In this document: positions 20,035 through 32,245 of the stretch, piece by piece
Position numbering within the stretch: the stretch's first letter is position 1
How the letters are laid out: each line of letters opens with the position of its first letter
NCBI GenBank assembly: GCA_033182465.1
Contig: CP137319.1
Span: 3,286,001-3,350,000 of the forward strand
Direction of reading: 5' to 3'
Source: Sanghuangporus weigelae
Taxonomy: Eukaryota; Basidiomycota; Agaricomycetes; Hymenochaetales; Hymenochaetaceae
Length of the DNA: 64,000 nt
The notes under the pieces: generated by a model
What the model was told of the DNA's origin: nothing
What the model saw: the letters and a program-made list of their open reading frames with translations, nothing else
The model's database searches: none
Program-made: the position numbers and the translations under genes

Positions 20035-20406
20035 TTTTGCAGACAAGCACGAATGTTTCTATGTTTTTCTGATGCACGTCCTCCTTATATACACCAATAT
20101 TACTCTACGAAGTCTGATAAACCAATTTGAGTTATGTTTTCTATCGAGACGTAGCGTTATGGTAAGTCATTTACAGATGACCACCCTGCCCTGGCGATAA
20201 GCTCCGAAACCATAGCTTACAATGCCACCAGGTTTTGGGATGGACCTTTCGCAGCACAGATCGAGTCATACTGAGACGGGATGCCATTCCGCGCCACCAG
20301 TCAACGTGACCGCAACAAGCCACCACCACCATAGCCATAACCATAACCGTAACCATCACGTTCATCCACGATTTTCTGACTCCATCGCCTTCAGAGGAAT
20401 TTAGCT

Positions 20407-20987
20407 ATGACAACTGAACCCGGGATATCTCATGTACATAATATACGGTACTTCTTTTCATTTCTTATCTCATGTAGAAATTGTCTGATCGACTGTAGAG
20501 AACGAATGCAGCGACTCAAATTCGAAGATCCGGTAGTGGCTTCTGGTTCAAGAACAAGAATATGAGGTTGATTGCCAAAAAGCTTGGACTTGACTGGGAC
20601 AAACACGCATTCACTGCAACATATAAAATACACGATTATGTGTGGAAGACCGCCCGCGTTCAATGTGTCCTTCGCTTCGTAAAATATCGAGAGCAACATG
20701 GCTTAATAATGGCATTCCTCGAGGGCGACGAGCAGCGCAGTCTCGAAAATCTCGAGTTCTCCGAGAAGCAGATGGACAGAGTTCGAAAGGCGATGGGTTT
20801 GCCCAAGGGAACGAAACCGAGATGGTACGATGTTTATGGAGAGAAGTATGATCCGGACCATGACGTGGAGAGTGAGGATGAAGAATCTCCAATCAAAGGC
20901 AAGCCAGAAGACGCTTCTGCGCGTATATACGAGACTGAGGACGATAGCGAGTGGGATTGTGATGACGGCGTGGATTACTTCGTCTGA
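20407..20987 (+). CDS. Gene B, copy 5: small protein with acidic tail
   Basis: Exons 20407-20433 (MTTEPGISH) and 20499-20987 (intron 65 nt), 171 residues. The exon 2 acceptor CTGTAG puts RTNAATQIRRSGSGFWFKNK in frame with the core, which otherwise would seem to begin at the internal ATG at 20562. The core keeps GFWFKNKNMRLIAKKLGLDW, a KHAFTATYK block and KQMDRVRKAMGLP. The tail is acidic (ESEDEESP, TEDDSEWDCDDG). It is a more distant lineage than copies 1-2 and has no gene A beside it. Function unknown. Confidence 0.72.
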
Positions 20988-22990
20988 TTTGGTGAATAGG
21001 CAGGAGTTCTCTTATGTGTTTCTGATACATATTCTTATTTACTCCGGTATTATTTCGACGAATTGTGATAAATGAGACTTGAATCCTAGATGCTTTGTGC
21101 CCTTCCTCGACGTGGCTGATGAAATCCCGCTTGTAGATGTCCGCCCTGGTCCAGGAAGGCTTAAGCGCTCAGCCCATATAGCTTACACGCCATTAGAGGG
21201 CGTCATTCCCCGTTTCTGAGGTCTGCCTGCTTGCCATTATCTTATTTGGTTCAACTATATACTAGTTTGCGATGAAGACATCCGTTATTTGCGAGCTCTG
21301 CGCAAATATAAGTCAGCGTACGGAGGTTCCCGAGGTAATCTTAATCGGCGAAACGAATTACGGATATGAGAATTGCTCTTGATCGACTGAGCATTGATAA
21401 GGATGCGTGTAGTTGTCTCGTCTGAATTTTCGAGTGGGTTACTCCGAGGTTGATTATCCGAGGCCAATTCACCAAGTAGACTAAAGAACCTGGAGGCAAG
21501 CAAGGGATATCGTCAGAATGTGACACCGAAGGTGGTATTTATGACAGATAGTATTACAAAATGAATTCGTGAGGAGATATTAATTTCCGGTGCTTCGTGG
21601 AAATGCCGAGTTTCTCGGAGCATGCATATCGAGAAGGCCACTCCAATAGCGGAAGCTGCGAACAATATAGGACAGGGTCGGATCTCGGCACCACACTGTG
21701 CTAACGACTGGTTCTACTTCACTTTCGGTCTGCTCGTAACCTCGCCTGGAATTTCTCCGAGGCTGTGATCTGAAAAAAGCTCAACAGTACATGCTCAACT
21801 GAGCTTATTCACAAAGCGCGATCATAGGAGAATCCGTATCGCGACATTCTAGACCTTGCGTTCTCCACAGGAGCCATTTCCCGCAGTTTCCAATGCACGC
21901 TACATTCGCTCTCGATTGATCGCCTCGGTGCACATCGCTCATAAACGATGTCTTATCAGCCTGTCAAACATATTAGTAGCGACGATTACCTCCCAATCGA
22001 CATCTATTTTGATTCGTGACATCGAAGTTCCGGCCGCATCGCAAATAAAGTCAGAGGTCCTTAAGGTATGAGCATAGGTACGCTATAAACCTTCCTTGCT
22101 GAAGGCTCTTCTTGACTTTGACTAGCGTATTGCTCGAAAAGTGTGGGCGAAGGCCATCTTTCCGACGCTTTACGACCGCTCGTATGCTCCAAATTGGCTC
22201 GAACGAATGGTGTTACCAACGCGGGGTCCCGAGTTATCTATTGCTGCACGACTTCCCCCACTCCGATTGTGAGTCGTGCGCCACATCAATTGAATAAAGC
22301 AATTCCCGTTTTGACGAGAAGTGAAGAAAAATGGTCTGATATGTGGTTTTGACGCACAATATTCCCCTGGAGTCCGCGAGGACAATGGACTTGAGAATAG
22401 CGCGCGTTATAAAGAAAAGTCGCATCATGGGTTGCGATGGGCGTTGTATTTCCTCAGAATCACGGTATAGAGCTTGAGGCTGCAACGTTCTATTGTTGTT
22501 GGCTCACCTTGCGGATCTCCTTTGACTCGATTATTTTTCCACTTCTCTCCTCGGACGCAAGCCAACTGTGTCGTTCGCGCTTTCGAAACGATCGAACTCG
22601 GAAATTTTTCGTTCCCGGCTACGCATATCTTTGACGCTCGTTTGGACAGGCAGTCATCAGAATGTTGTCCGCGGTGCCCTGTTATTTCTTCTCCCTCGCA
22701 GTCATTACCATAGCTACCGAGTCCAATGCGTATTTGGCAAGTTTAGGCAAAGATATACCATTTCTCGACGTCTAGTCTCTTTCTTTCCATCAACAAACCC
22801 GCGGTTCAGACTGCTATACGATGCTGGCAACGAAGAAAGGACGGGAGGAAGGAGTTCCGCATATTCCTCACAGCTAACTGGAGGGTACCAGTCGCTAGTA
22901 TAAATGAAGCGATCAGTAACGCTGAAGTCGTTGAAGTCCTCGACAACTTCTCCGCATACAACGAACCGACGATAACGAGCAAAAGATACA
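20988..22990. other. Gene-poor stretch; one weak small-gene candidate
   Basis: No recognised gene. At 22661-22988 (+), ATG followed by about 36 codons with a hydrophobic, signal-peptide-like start, a possible intron with an unusual GTCTAG donor (about 22770-22810) and 66 more codons could be a small secreted protein, but the donor is poor and I give it little weight. Confidence 0.3.
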
Positions 22991-24237
22991 ATGGGTTCTA
23001 TTGAGTGAGTGATAGCTCGACGCTGTCATGGGCGGTTTCTTACTGCTGTGAATTTGGGCAGAGGAATTCACAAGATCATTGTGACTCGCGACCTGGGTCC
23101 GGATGTCATGCCTGTTCTACAGAAGAGAAGGGATTTCAACGTACGGTTGTCCTATCGTTTACTCAATTACGATTGACGAATCGTGTCTCAAACACTTCAG
23201 CTCGTTGTTTGTCCCGAAGGGACAAAGAGTAAGCAGGACTGGTTACTGAAGAATATTCCTGGTGCCTCAGGATTGCTTTGCATGTTATCGGACAAGGTAG
23301 GCAGAAAAATGTCCCGCGCATTGAGCTCTACTCATGTTCCTACCCTCAAGATATCAGCAGAAGTCATTGAAGCAGGTAAATTCGCATACCAGGTCCATCC
23401 CGATTTTCATCTCATAATCTCACAAAATATCATTCCTCATAGCGGGACCAAATCTGAGAGTTGTCTCGACGATGTGCGTCGGATATGGTAAGCCCTTTGG
23501 CATATCCCTGCTGAAATGTCGATATGAACTACTTCCAGATCATGTTAATCTTCCCGCTCTCGTAAAGAACAACGTCCGCCTCGGGAATACTCCGGACATA
23601 TCAACCAATGCCGTGGCAGATCTAGGAGTCATGCTCGCACTTATGGCGGCCAGGAATGTAAAATACGCCATGTCGGTCGTGCAAACTGGCCAGGTTAGTC
23701 AATCAATATTCCTGTTAGACAGCCCAACGGTCCGGTGCTCAAGACTTTACGTAACAGTGGCCAAACTGCCCATGGGAACCATTCGGCTTTTGCGGACCGC
23801 AAATCAGTCCCGTCGTCAATGAAAGAATACTGCACAAGTCGAGTCCAGGACAGACAGTAGGATTCTTCGGCTTCGGACAGATCGCTCAGGCGACGCTCGT
23901 GCGGCTCGTCAACTTTGGCGTCCGTAAATTCATCTATACCGGTAGCCCGTCTTCGTCAGGCACGGTAACGCCAGGGTACGCAGAGCGGGATGCTCAACTC
24001 GCGGCATCGCTTGGTTTGTCTGCAGATTCGATCACGCGCGTCCCACTTGAGCAGCTTGCTGAGGAATCGGATGTCCTTTTCGTCATTGCACCCGGCGGCT
24101 CGAGCACGTACCATGCCGTCGATGCCGACTTCCTTGCACGTATGAAGCGCACCGCCGTACTAGTCAACATCGGGCGAGGTACTATTGTAGACTCCGATGC
24201 GCTCGCGGAGGCTCTTCGGAATGGGACTATCTGGGGT

Positions 24238-24569
24238 TTTTGTAATTCTCAGTCGTAGTAATAGTAGACGACTGTGTGTGTATTCACCTTTTGTAATTCT
24301 ACATGACAATATAGTGAATTCTATGAAAGGAATGATATAAGAGAAGGGTCCTCACCTCAGTCGTAGTAATAGTAGACGACTGAGGTGAGTGGCATGCGCA
24401 GTAGATGTTGATATAGGTTGTGTCAGCCGCAGCATGACATAATAGGCGAAGAGCAGCAAGAAAAAAGAAAAAGAAATCTACACGAGATCGACAAAGAGCC
24501 ATTTACGGAGAGAGGACTCGAGAACAAAAGTCAAGTCGCACATATGAGAAGAATGCCATATCTTCAACA
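24238..24569 (-). repeat. Copia LTR (plus-strand left copy)
   Basis: 332 bp; ends TTTTGTAATTC...CTTCAACA. Contains two copies of CAGTCGT-AGTAATAGTAG-ACGACTG, the second inside a 14-bp-arm palindrome (about 24355-24391). Confidence 0.93.
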
Positions 24570-27500
24570 CTCCCCCTCGACGAGACGTTAGATCATACCG
24601 AGGAGCACAAGGCAGTTGCGATGTTTCTCCGCAGAAAGAGGTTTGGTGAGAATATCGGCAGGGTTTTCATTCCCAGGGAGGTGAACCAGTTTGATTCGTC
24701 CTTTCTGAACTTCGTCTCGGATGTGGTGAATTGGAATGTCGATATGCTTGGTCTTGGAGAGGTATACGGGGTTTTCGGTCATTTGGAGAGCAGGCTGGTT
24801 ATCTGTATAGATAAGCAAAGGTTGTTGAAACGTACACTTGATTTCAGAGAAAAAGTTTCTAAACCAGATTCCCTCTTGAGCACAAGCCGACAGTGCGATA
24901 TATTCAGCTTCAGCGGTAGATTTCGCAACAACAGATTGTTTGCGAGATTTCCATGCGACAGGACCTCCCTTGAGCATGAATAGAAACCCAGTAGTAGACT
25001 TTCTATCAGATAGGTCACCAGCCCAGTCGGAATCAGAGTACGTGATGGGGATTTCTGACCCATCAAAGCGGTAGATGAGTCCAAGATCCTTAGTTCCCTT
25101 GAGGTATTGAAGAACACGTCGAGCTGCTACCCAGTGTACCCTGCCCGGCTTATGCATGTACCTAGCGAGTACATTTGCTGCAAAGGCGATATCAATTCTG
25201 AGAATTGTGGCCATCCAGAGTAGTTCGCCAACGAGTTGTGAATACGGCCAAGGTGGGTTTTCGAATCGTTCTCCTTCATCCCAATCAAACACTGTAAGAG
25301 CCGCTATGGCCATTGGCATCTTGACGGTCGGGGCATCAGCAAGTCCGTATTTGGAGAGTGCTCGCTCAATTTTCTGCCATACGGTGAGTTTGATGGTACC
25401 CTCTTCTCGCCTCAGATGGACATTCATTCCCAGAACAATGTTTTCGATAGTTGGGTTCTTCTCCTTGAAGTCAAAGAATTGTCCAATTCTGTTTTTGAAG
25501 CGATCCGTTTCGGCCATGGGTTCGCCAGAGAACGTCGTGCATTTTGCATTGCAGTCGTCAACGTGAGTTGCCAATATCGTCTCCCCCTCGTTATCTGAGC
25601 GAATGTACACGCTTGGAGCGGTAATGCATTTAGTATAGTCGAGTTCACTCAGCTTAAGAGAAAAGTGGTCGGACCATGCCCTGGCTCCCTGCTTGAGACC
25701 ATAGAGCGCCTTTGAAAGGCGGCATACGGGATAATTGAATCCTAGAACGTCGAAACCGGTTGGATATTCGACAAGAATGTTCTCGTCTAAAGGACTATTG
25801 AGGTAGGCAGAAGTTATGTCGATCGTAACGAGATTGCTGGTTGCGTTTGCAGAAAGAGTGATGATGATCTTTGCTGTTATGAAATCTCCTGATGCGGTGA
25901 AGGTTTCTCCGAACTCGAGTCCAGGGATCTGCGTATCGCCTCGCGCTACCCAGCGGGCGCGGTAGTCCAGCGACCCGTCAGCTTGTTCCTTGAGGTTATA
26001 GACCCACATTCCCTTAATGACGTGTTCGTTTGGAGGACATTCGATGACTTCCCAGCATTTCATTTCAGTGAGTTTGTTGTCTTCGTATTGCATCGCTTTT
26101 ATCCATTCATTCGCGTATTTTGAGCGAAGAGCTTCTTCAAGGGTTTTGGGAATAGGTGTATCGGCGACGAAACGAATAAGCGTTGAAGAATTCGCGAATT
26201 CGGATAATCCGGGAAGTGTATCGAGATAGTGGAGCGTTGTTTCTTGTTGCTGGCTAGCTAACAATCGTTTGGTAGGTTTGTGAGGACGATTTGAACGACG
26301 CAAGGATTTGATGGGAGGTTTTGCTATCTGGTCTGGAAGGGTGGCATTCAAATCGTCATCATAAAGGTAAATTTCGTTTTGAAGGGAAGGATCGCGTGAA
26401 GGGCAACGAGAGTAGGTCCTGAGTTCATCGAAGAGGACGTCACGAGAATAAAAAATTTGACGCGTAGTTGGGTCCATTAGTCGGTATGCAGCGTCATCTC
26501 TATAGCCAAGGAGAATACACTTGATAGATTTGGGGTCGAGTTTTCGACGTTTCTCTGGAGGTACGCGCATGTATGCGACAGCACCGAAAGTTCGAATGTG
26601 GCTGACATCGGGCTTCTTGTCGTATAGTACTTGAAATGGTGATTTATCGTTCACTTTGGATTTGCCGATGCGGTTGTGCACGTAGGCGAAGGTGGCATAG
26701 GCTTCTGCCCAATAAGCTTCGGGAAGACGAGCGAAGGAGAGCATCGCTTGTACAGCATCGGCTCCAGTTCTGTTCATACGCTCTATTCTCCCATTCATTT
26801 CATGGCGGTATGGGACCGTTAAGTGATGATAGATCCCGTTTTCAACGTTGAAGGTGGACATGCCGTGATTGACGAACTCGGTTCCATTGTCTGAGTGCAA
26901 GGCCTTTACGGTATGTCCGAACTGGTTTCTGAACTCGGCGCATAGGTGCTGCCAGAGACTTAGGATTCGGGTAGAGTCCTTAGAGTTAATTGCGTACGCC
27001 CAAACGTAGTTGGAGAATTCGTCAACGAGTTTGAGAGAGATTTGGGCCCCCGAGAATGACTTCGTGCCCATGAACTCAAGATCTGCGTGTATAATGTCTC
27101 CCGGGATTTTAGCCCGTAGTTCTCAAGAATAGGATGGCGTAGCTGTCATTTTGGACAGCACGCAAACTTCGCAGTCGGTATTTTCTCCCTCCTTGATACG
27201 AAGGCCGTCGATGATCTGGTGCGCATGGACTTGTTTGATCCTATCAATATTGAGGTGAGCGAAACGCTGGTGCCACACGTCAATTGATTTTTCGGTTTGA
27301 TCGACTGTCGTAACAATGTTCGCCCTTTGAGGCATAATCGTGTCGAATAACCACTGATCGCCAACAGGTGTCCCACGAGCGATTTCCTTCTCGTCAAGAA
27401 CGAATATGCACCATAAGGGTTTTTTGAATAAAGTCTCGACACCGTTGTCTCGAAGGAGTTTGAGCATAGAAAGAAGGTTATATCCGATAGATGGGACATG

Positions 27501-29241
27501 AATGACGTTTCGAATGACCAGATGAGTGGTGTGCCCGTTAAGATTGAAACCTAAACGAATTGACCCTCGACCTGTTGCGTTCATTCCTGTGAGATTAGGC
27601 ATTCCAACTTCCGTATCGACTGGTTCGTAGTCGATGAAAAGTGACCTATCGTTCGTAAAATGGGAGGTCGCTCCAGAATCAACGAGCCATGAAGTGGACT
27701 CAATGGGGTGCTCAGTGACAGCCATCATGAATTGTCTTGACGGTTCGGCTGTGACATGGGCGACTTGGGCGAGATGATTCGGGGTCGAAGTGGCGAGAGC
27801 CCTCTCCTTATCCTCCAATTCTTTCCTCATGGACGCAAGATGGGCGCGCTCTTTGTGAAGCAAGTCGGTTGGCACCCTATAACCGGGTGGACGATTATTG
27901 ATTCCGCCTCCCCCTGGTGCCCAGCACTTTTGGACGCTGTGATAGCCTCGTTTACAGTTCGGGCAGAGAGGTCTGCTGGTGTTGCGCCTGGCACGAGACG
28001 GGCCAACGAACGAGGATGGGTTGGAAGGATGAGGTGCGGGTGTTTGATCCACAGTAAGAGCTGTTTGAGGAGGAGGAGATGGGGATCCATTCTGGAGGTC
28101 GTGTAATTCGAGAGCAGAGAGGATCATTTCGCCATTGGCGAAGAAAGAGCCCATGTTGGCGACCATTTCCCATTTGGGATGGCCGCCAAAGGAGGCAACA
28201 ACGATGGAGGTCCACTCCTTGTCGGACAGATCGAGTCCCGAATCTAGGACATCAGCCTTAAGTTTCCTCAGCTGAAAGTTATGATCTTTCACGGCTTCGG
28301 TGAGCCCAATACGTTTGTTTCTGAGCTCCATAATTGCCTTATTTTGTGACATAGCGTTCTCCGTACCAAAGCGAACCTCGACTTTCGTCCAGAGATCAGC
28401 TGCGCAAGTTATCCCCCCTCGTAAGTTTTGATAGAGGCCGTTGTCCATATTAAAACTGAGTTGTCCTTTGGCTAGATTGTCGACTTGGTGCCATACCCTC
28501 CATTTCTCAGGTTCGACTAGTCTATCCGGACGAGGGAGGGACCCATCGACGTGCTCGAACCAACAATTCCCGTAAAGAATTTGCTCCTGGAGATCCTTCC
28601 AAAGAAAGTAGTTAGATCCATCGGCCTTGAGTTTCGAATTCGCGTCGAAATCCTTGATGCGATATTCTTCAGGCCTCTTGGTTGAAGAACGCTGAGGAGC
28701 GTCCATTTCTGGCTGGGGTTGAATCCGGTCTAAAAGGACTGGTGGGGAGATGGTACGTCGACGTGAGAGTGGAGAAGAAATGCGACGTTCGAGCGGCTGA
28801 CGGATGAATGTAGATGGCTGTCCAGCCGCAGTTTGAAGATTCGGCTGGGTGACACGGCTGGCAGTAAGTGGCCGTATGCTACGGCTTCTGGCTCTAGATT
28901 CTCGGCTTATGGATCGCGAGGGTGGCATATCGGAAAGACTCGGTAGCGAGGTAAGAGGGCTGTTGCCAAAGACAGGAGACGTCAATTGATGTTCCGGCGG
29001 TTCAATCACTTGGTGATTGTCAACGTCCGGTAGTTCGTTCTGTAATTGTTCTTCCGGCGGTTCAATCACTTGATGATCGTCAACGTGCAGAGGCTCGTTC
29101 ATATTCCAAGGATCCAGGTCGATCCAACCAAGTTGGTTCTGGTCACGTCGTCTCTGGCCCCTGGTTGTGGTCATGCAAAATGAATCTGAGCGGCTGAAAT
29201 CAAATAGTAAACTCGATTACTGAGCGTCAAGGCTCATAACC

Positions 29242-29573
29242 TTTTGTAATTCTCAGTCGTAGTAATAGTAGACGACTCTGTGTGTATTCACCTTTTGTAA
29301 TTCTACATGACAATATAGTGAATTCTATGAAAGGAATGATATAAGAGAAGGGTCCTCACCTCAGTCGTAGTAATAGTAGACGACTGAGGTGAGTGGCATG
29401 CGCAGTAGATGTTGATATAGGTTGTGTCAGCCGCAGCATGACATAATAGGCGAAGAGCAGCAAGAAAAAAGAAAAAGAAATCTACACGAGATCGACAAAG
29501 AGCCATTTACGGAGAGAGGACTCGAGAACAAAAGTCAAGTCGCACATATGAGAAGAATGCCATATCTTCAACA
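29242..29573 (-). repeat. Copia LTR (plus-strand right copy)
   Basis: 332 bp, the same as the left copy apart from about one base in the first 60. Confidence 0.93.
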
Positions 29574-29785
29574 GGGGTGCGGGACTAGACGTTGTCGAAG
29601 GAGAGCCTCGCATCGGCGCGGACCATCCGCTCGTTCGCGAGTCGCGATGCGTAATACTCCCTCACATTGGTAGCGCAACCACCTCGTCGCGTGTTGGAAC
29701 TGGAAGGTTGGCGGCGTATAATGTCGTTGCTGGTGTCCTTGGAGAGGAGATGCCATCCGAAGTCAATTTAACGGCGCAATTCTGA

Positions 29786-30419
29786 ACTAGAGCACACAAT
29801 TCCGATTTTTCTAAGCCCCAAGAAAAAATTATTATTAACATCACTGGAGCCTCACGTAGAACAAATTGTATTAGACCATAGTTTGATAAGCACTCAATAG
29901 AATTGTTACCTATCTACTTACAATATCTTCGCGGGAAGACTGGTCCAATGAGTCCGAGTATGTCTACATCGGATCAGGAACCGAGTGCCGTCGGCTCTCG
30001 TTTTCTCACTCCGAGGATCATGGTATACAGAATCATCAGAAGAAAGATATCCTCTGAACTTGCATGCTGGAATGCACTTGCGTTTCCGTCATCATTATGA
30101 TGAATAACTTGTCGCCGCTTCAAGAATGATGGTGAGCGGCATGCCTTTCAGCACAATCGAGAATCATGTCTGCCATTCTCGAAATAAAGAAGTGTTATAA
30201 TGCGTATAATGCGTACGTGTTCCTTGGACAACATGATGGATGCGTGCAAAGACGCGTCGCGTCAGACTTTCAATACGTAACTAGATATCGGCACTTTCCG
30301 AATGAATTTCAACAGCGACTCAAGTTTAAAGATGCCAACTTCACATCAACTCTAGAGATACATCGTCCACTCCAAATATTCATATAACACCCAGCACTAA
30401 TGCACTCCAACAATCTTCG
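29786..30419. other. Intergenic after the split reductase
   Basis: AT-rich, no supported gene; 3' flank of the reductase and of the convergent unknown gene C1. Confidence 0.5.
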
Positions 30420-31081
30420 TCAATCAAGGACAGGAATGTCCAGAAGATCATTCCTCCAGTTCGTCAGATAACGAATCTCCGCTCGGAGAACATCCCACTG
30501 CGACTCGGCCACGATCTGGTTTATCTCTCCCTCCTCTGCGGCATCGACGAGGGCCTCGGCGTAGTTCCTTATATACGTGATGCAAATTCCCATGTGTCGA
30601 TGTGCTATGTCCCGCATCTTCCGTGTTAGCTCGCCTCTGTTCGCGAATTCGTGTACTATTGCGGTGCATTCATGGACGCAATCGATTGCTGATGAGTGGG
30701 CGGAGCGGGGTATTTGGTTAGTATATGCCAGATGCCATTAGATAGAAGCACTGACTCTGCTGAAGCTTTTCTGGGAACCTTCAGTGTGGAGGCTAAAGTG
30801 TCAATGTGACGAGTACTGCTGATCCTGAAGAAAGCCACGCACAAGGAACAAGATTCAAGATCTAGGCTCGGAGGAGAGTCCCGCGCTGAAGACGATGAAT
30901 TAGAGTGCGTCCCATTCGAAGCATCCGGGTAAACGGCATTTCTCAGCGGAGAGGGAATGTAATAAAATGAGAATCGATGACAAGGGTCGGGTGAAGTACT
31001 TGAATCTCGAAGAGGATTGAGATGAGCCGGAAGGGCAGGGAATGGCGTCACAACTTCGTATGAAATTTCATCATCACCCAT
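30420..31081 (-). pseudogene. Gene C1: unknown protein, probably one frame error
   Basis: Paralogue of C2. Exon 1 (31081-30756) starts MGDDEISYEVVTPFPALPAH, a Pro/Ser-rich, likely disordered region with the motif RFSFYYIPSPLRNA; exon 2 (30688-30420) encodes a helical end with EGEINQIVAESQWDVL and EIRYLTNWRNDLL. The splice sites match those of C2 by position (GTCAGT donor, CATCAG acceptor), but exon 1 carries one extra base near its end (CTGAAGGTTCCC against TTAAGATTCCC in C2), so the two exons no longer share a frame. Either this copy is decayed or it uses a splice I do not see. No known family recognised. Confidence 0.55.
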
Positions 31082-31596
31082 AAGTATTATCGATGAAGAA
31101 CGGTTCGGTGAGAAGGAGTGCGAGGAAAAAGAACAAAAGAGAGTTGGATTGAAGCAGAATTGATTGTTCTTCAGGGAAGATTTGCACTTTGACCTCGTGG
31201 CTTGTTAACCGCAGCGCACAACTGTATGCCGTGGCTTGCACTTTGTCTCGGAACATATGGCAGCTGCCCTCCCCTGAGCTCAGCAGGGAATAGAGCGCAT
31301 GTACGCTCAATGCGTATTCTTTCTGCTTGTTCCAGTGTCAGGCCGTACAGACTCATTACCCGACGACAGTGAGCCGGTGGACGACTAGAATTGGAAATGC
31401 GTCCGTCTTCCTCCGTATTTGTTTTCTTATTTGGACATGATGGTGGATATGCCCATAGACGTGTCGCTGCTGAACTTATTAGATAGGTGGCGGCATTTCC
31501 TGACCAAGCAGGTTCAACAGCAACTTAGAAGATTGACTTCAATGCTATGCCGTTGCATACTCTACATCCTGACACAGCATCCATTGCTGATACACT

Positions 31597-32245
31597 TCAA
31601 CGATCCTCAAGGACAAGGAAACCCGAAAGATTATTCCTCCAATTCGTCAGATATCGAATCTCCGCTTGGAGAACGTCCCACTGCGAAGCGGCCACGGTCT
31701 GATTTATCCGTCCTGTCTCTGCGTCCTTGACAAGTATTTCGGTGTAGTACTTTATGTACGCGATGCAGTATCCTGTATGTAGATTCGCTAGGTCTCGCAT
31801 TTGCCGTGTTAGCTTGCCTTTACATGCGAAGCGGTAAACTACTGAGGTGCAGTCACGTCCGAAATCGATTGCTGGCGAATGATGGGAAGGTATTTGGTTA
31901 GTGAATGTTTTAAGTACCATACGAGAAATACTGACTTTGTTGAAGCTTTTCTGGGAATCTTAACGTGGAGGTTAAAGCATAGGAGCTGCTAATCCCAAAG
32001 AAAGTCACGTACACGGGACAAGAATTAAGACCTAAGGGTGAGTCCTGCCTCGAAGAGGATGAACGAGAGCTAGTCTCATTCGATGCGACCGGAAAAGAGG
32101 CATTTCTCAGTGGAGAGGGAGTATGGTGGAAGGAGAACCGACGATAAGGGTCGGGCGGAGAGTAAGAATATAGATGAGGATTGAGGTGAACTGGAAGGGC
32201 GGGGAGGGGCGTCATGCCTTTGTACGGAATTTCATCATCACTCAT
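31597..32245 (-). CDS. Gene C2: unknown two-exon protein, 194 residues
   Basis: Exons 32245-31936 and 31871-31597 with a 64-nt intron; the join is in frame. The N-terminal 100 residues are Pro/Ser-rich (PALPVHLNPH, RRFSFHHTPSPLRNA) and look disordered. The C-terminal 90 form a predicted helical domain with ARG/LYS-rich KLTRQMRDLANLH, an IKYYTEILVKDAE helix and SQWDVLQAEIRYLTNW. Start chosen at MSDDEIPYKG because it aligns with MGDDEISYEV of C1. The C1 and C2 leaders share a GATTGTTCT-CAGGGAAGAT stretch about 90 bp upstream of each start. Function unknown; a lineage-specific family is likely. Confidence 0.6.

Larger units (their letters stand above)
24238..29573 (-). mobile_element. Ty1/Copia LTR retrotransposon, young insertion
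   Basis: Two 332-bp LTRs (24238-24569 and 29242-29573) differ by about one base, so the insertion is very recent. A 5-bp direct repeat GGGGT flanks it (24233-24237 and 29574-29578). Coding is on the minus strand: the first half (29174-27123) holds Gag with a CxNCKxGxH-type region, an aspartic protease (WLVDSGAT) and the integrase zinc motif start. The second half (27071-24588) holds integrase, reverse transcriptase and RNase H (YVDD-type box as THVDDC, TEAEYIAL). Order protease-integrase-RT-RNase H defines Copia. It looks nearly whole, with about one break in its coding frame. It sits inside a host reductase gene in the opposite orientation. Confidence 0.95.
22991..29785 (+). pseudogene. Glyoxylate/hydroxypyruvate reductase (D-2-hydroxyacid dehydrogenase), split by a Copia element
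   Basis: Host NAD(P)-dependent 2-hydroxyacid dehydrogenase of the GRHPR type, about 340 residues. Exon 1 is 22991-23004 and further short introns follow (e.g. near 23150-23210, 23297-23352, 23490-23537 and 23695-23757). Order: substrate-binding half (KIIVTRDLGPDVMPVL, STMCVGYDHVNLP, NTPDISTNAVADLG), the nucleotide-binding GFFGFGQIAQ, the catalytic-Arg region VNIGRGTIVD up to GTIWG at 24236. It resumes at 29579 with AGLDVVEGEP (catalytic Glu), LPHIGSATT (catalytic His) and the usual ending GEEMPSEVNL. On both sides the frame is otherwise open, so the retroelement is the only damage I see. The allele is expected to be null. Confidence 0.93.

Noticed and set aside
20222-20404. His/Asn-rich open frame (HHHHSHNHN)
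   Set aside because: It lies in the upstream region of gene B copy 5, has no splice support and reflects a CCA/CAT-rich DNA stretch.
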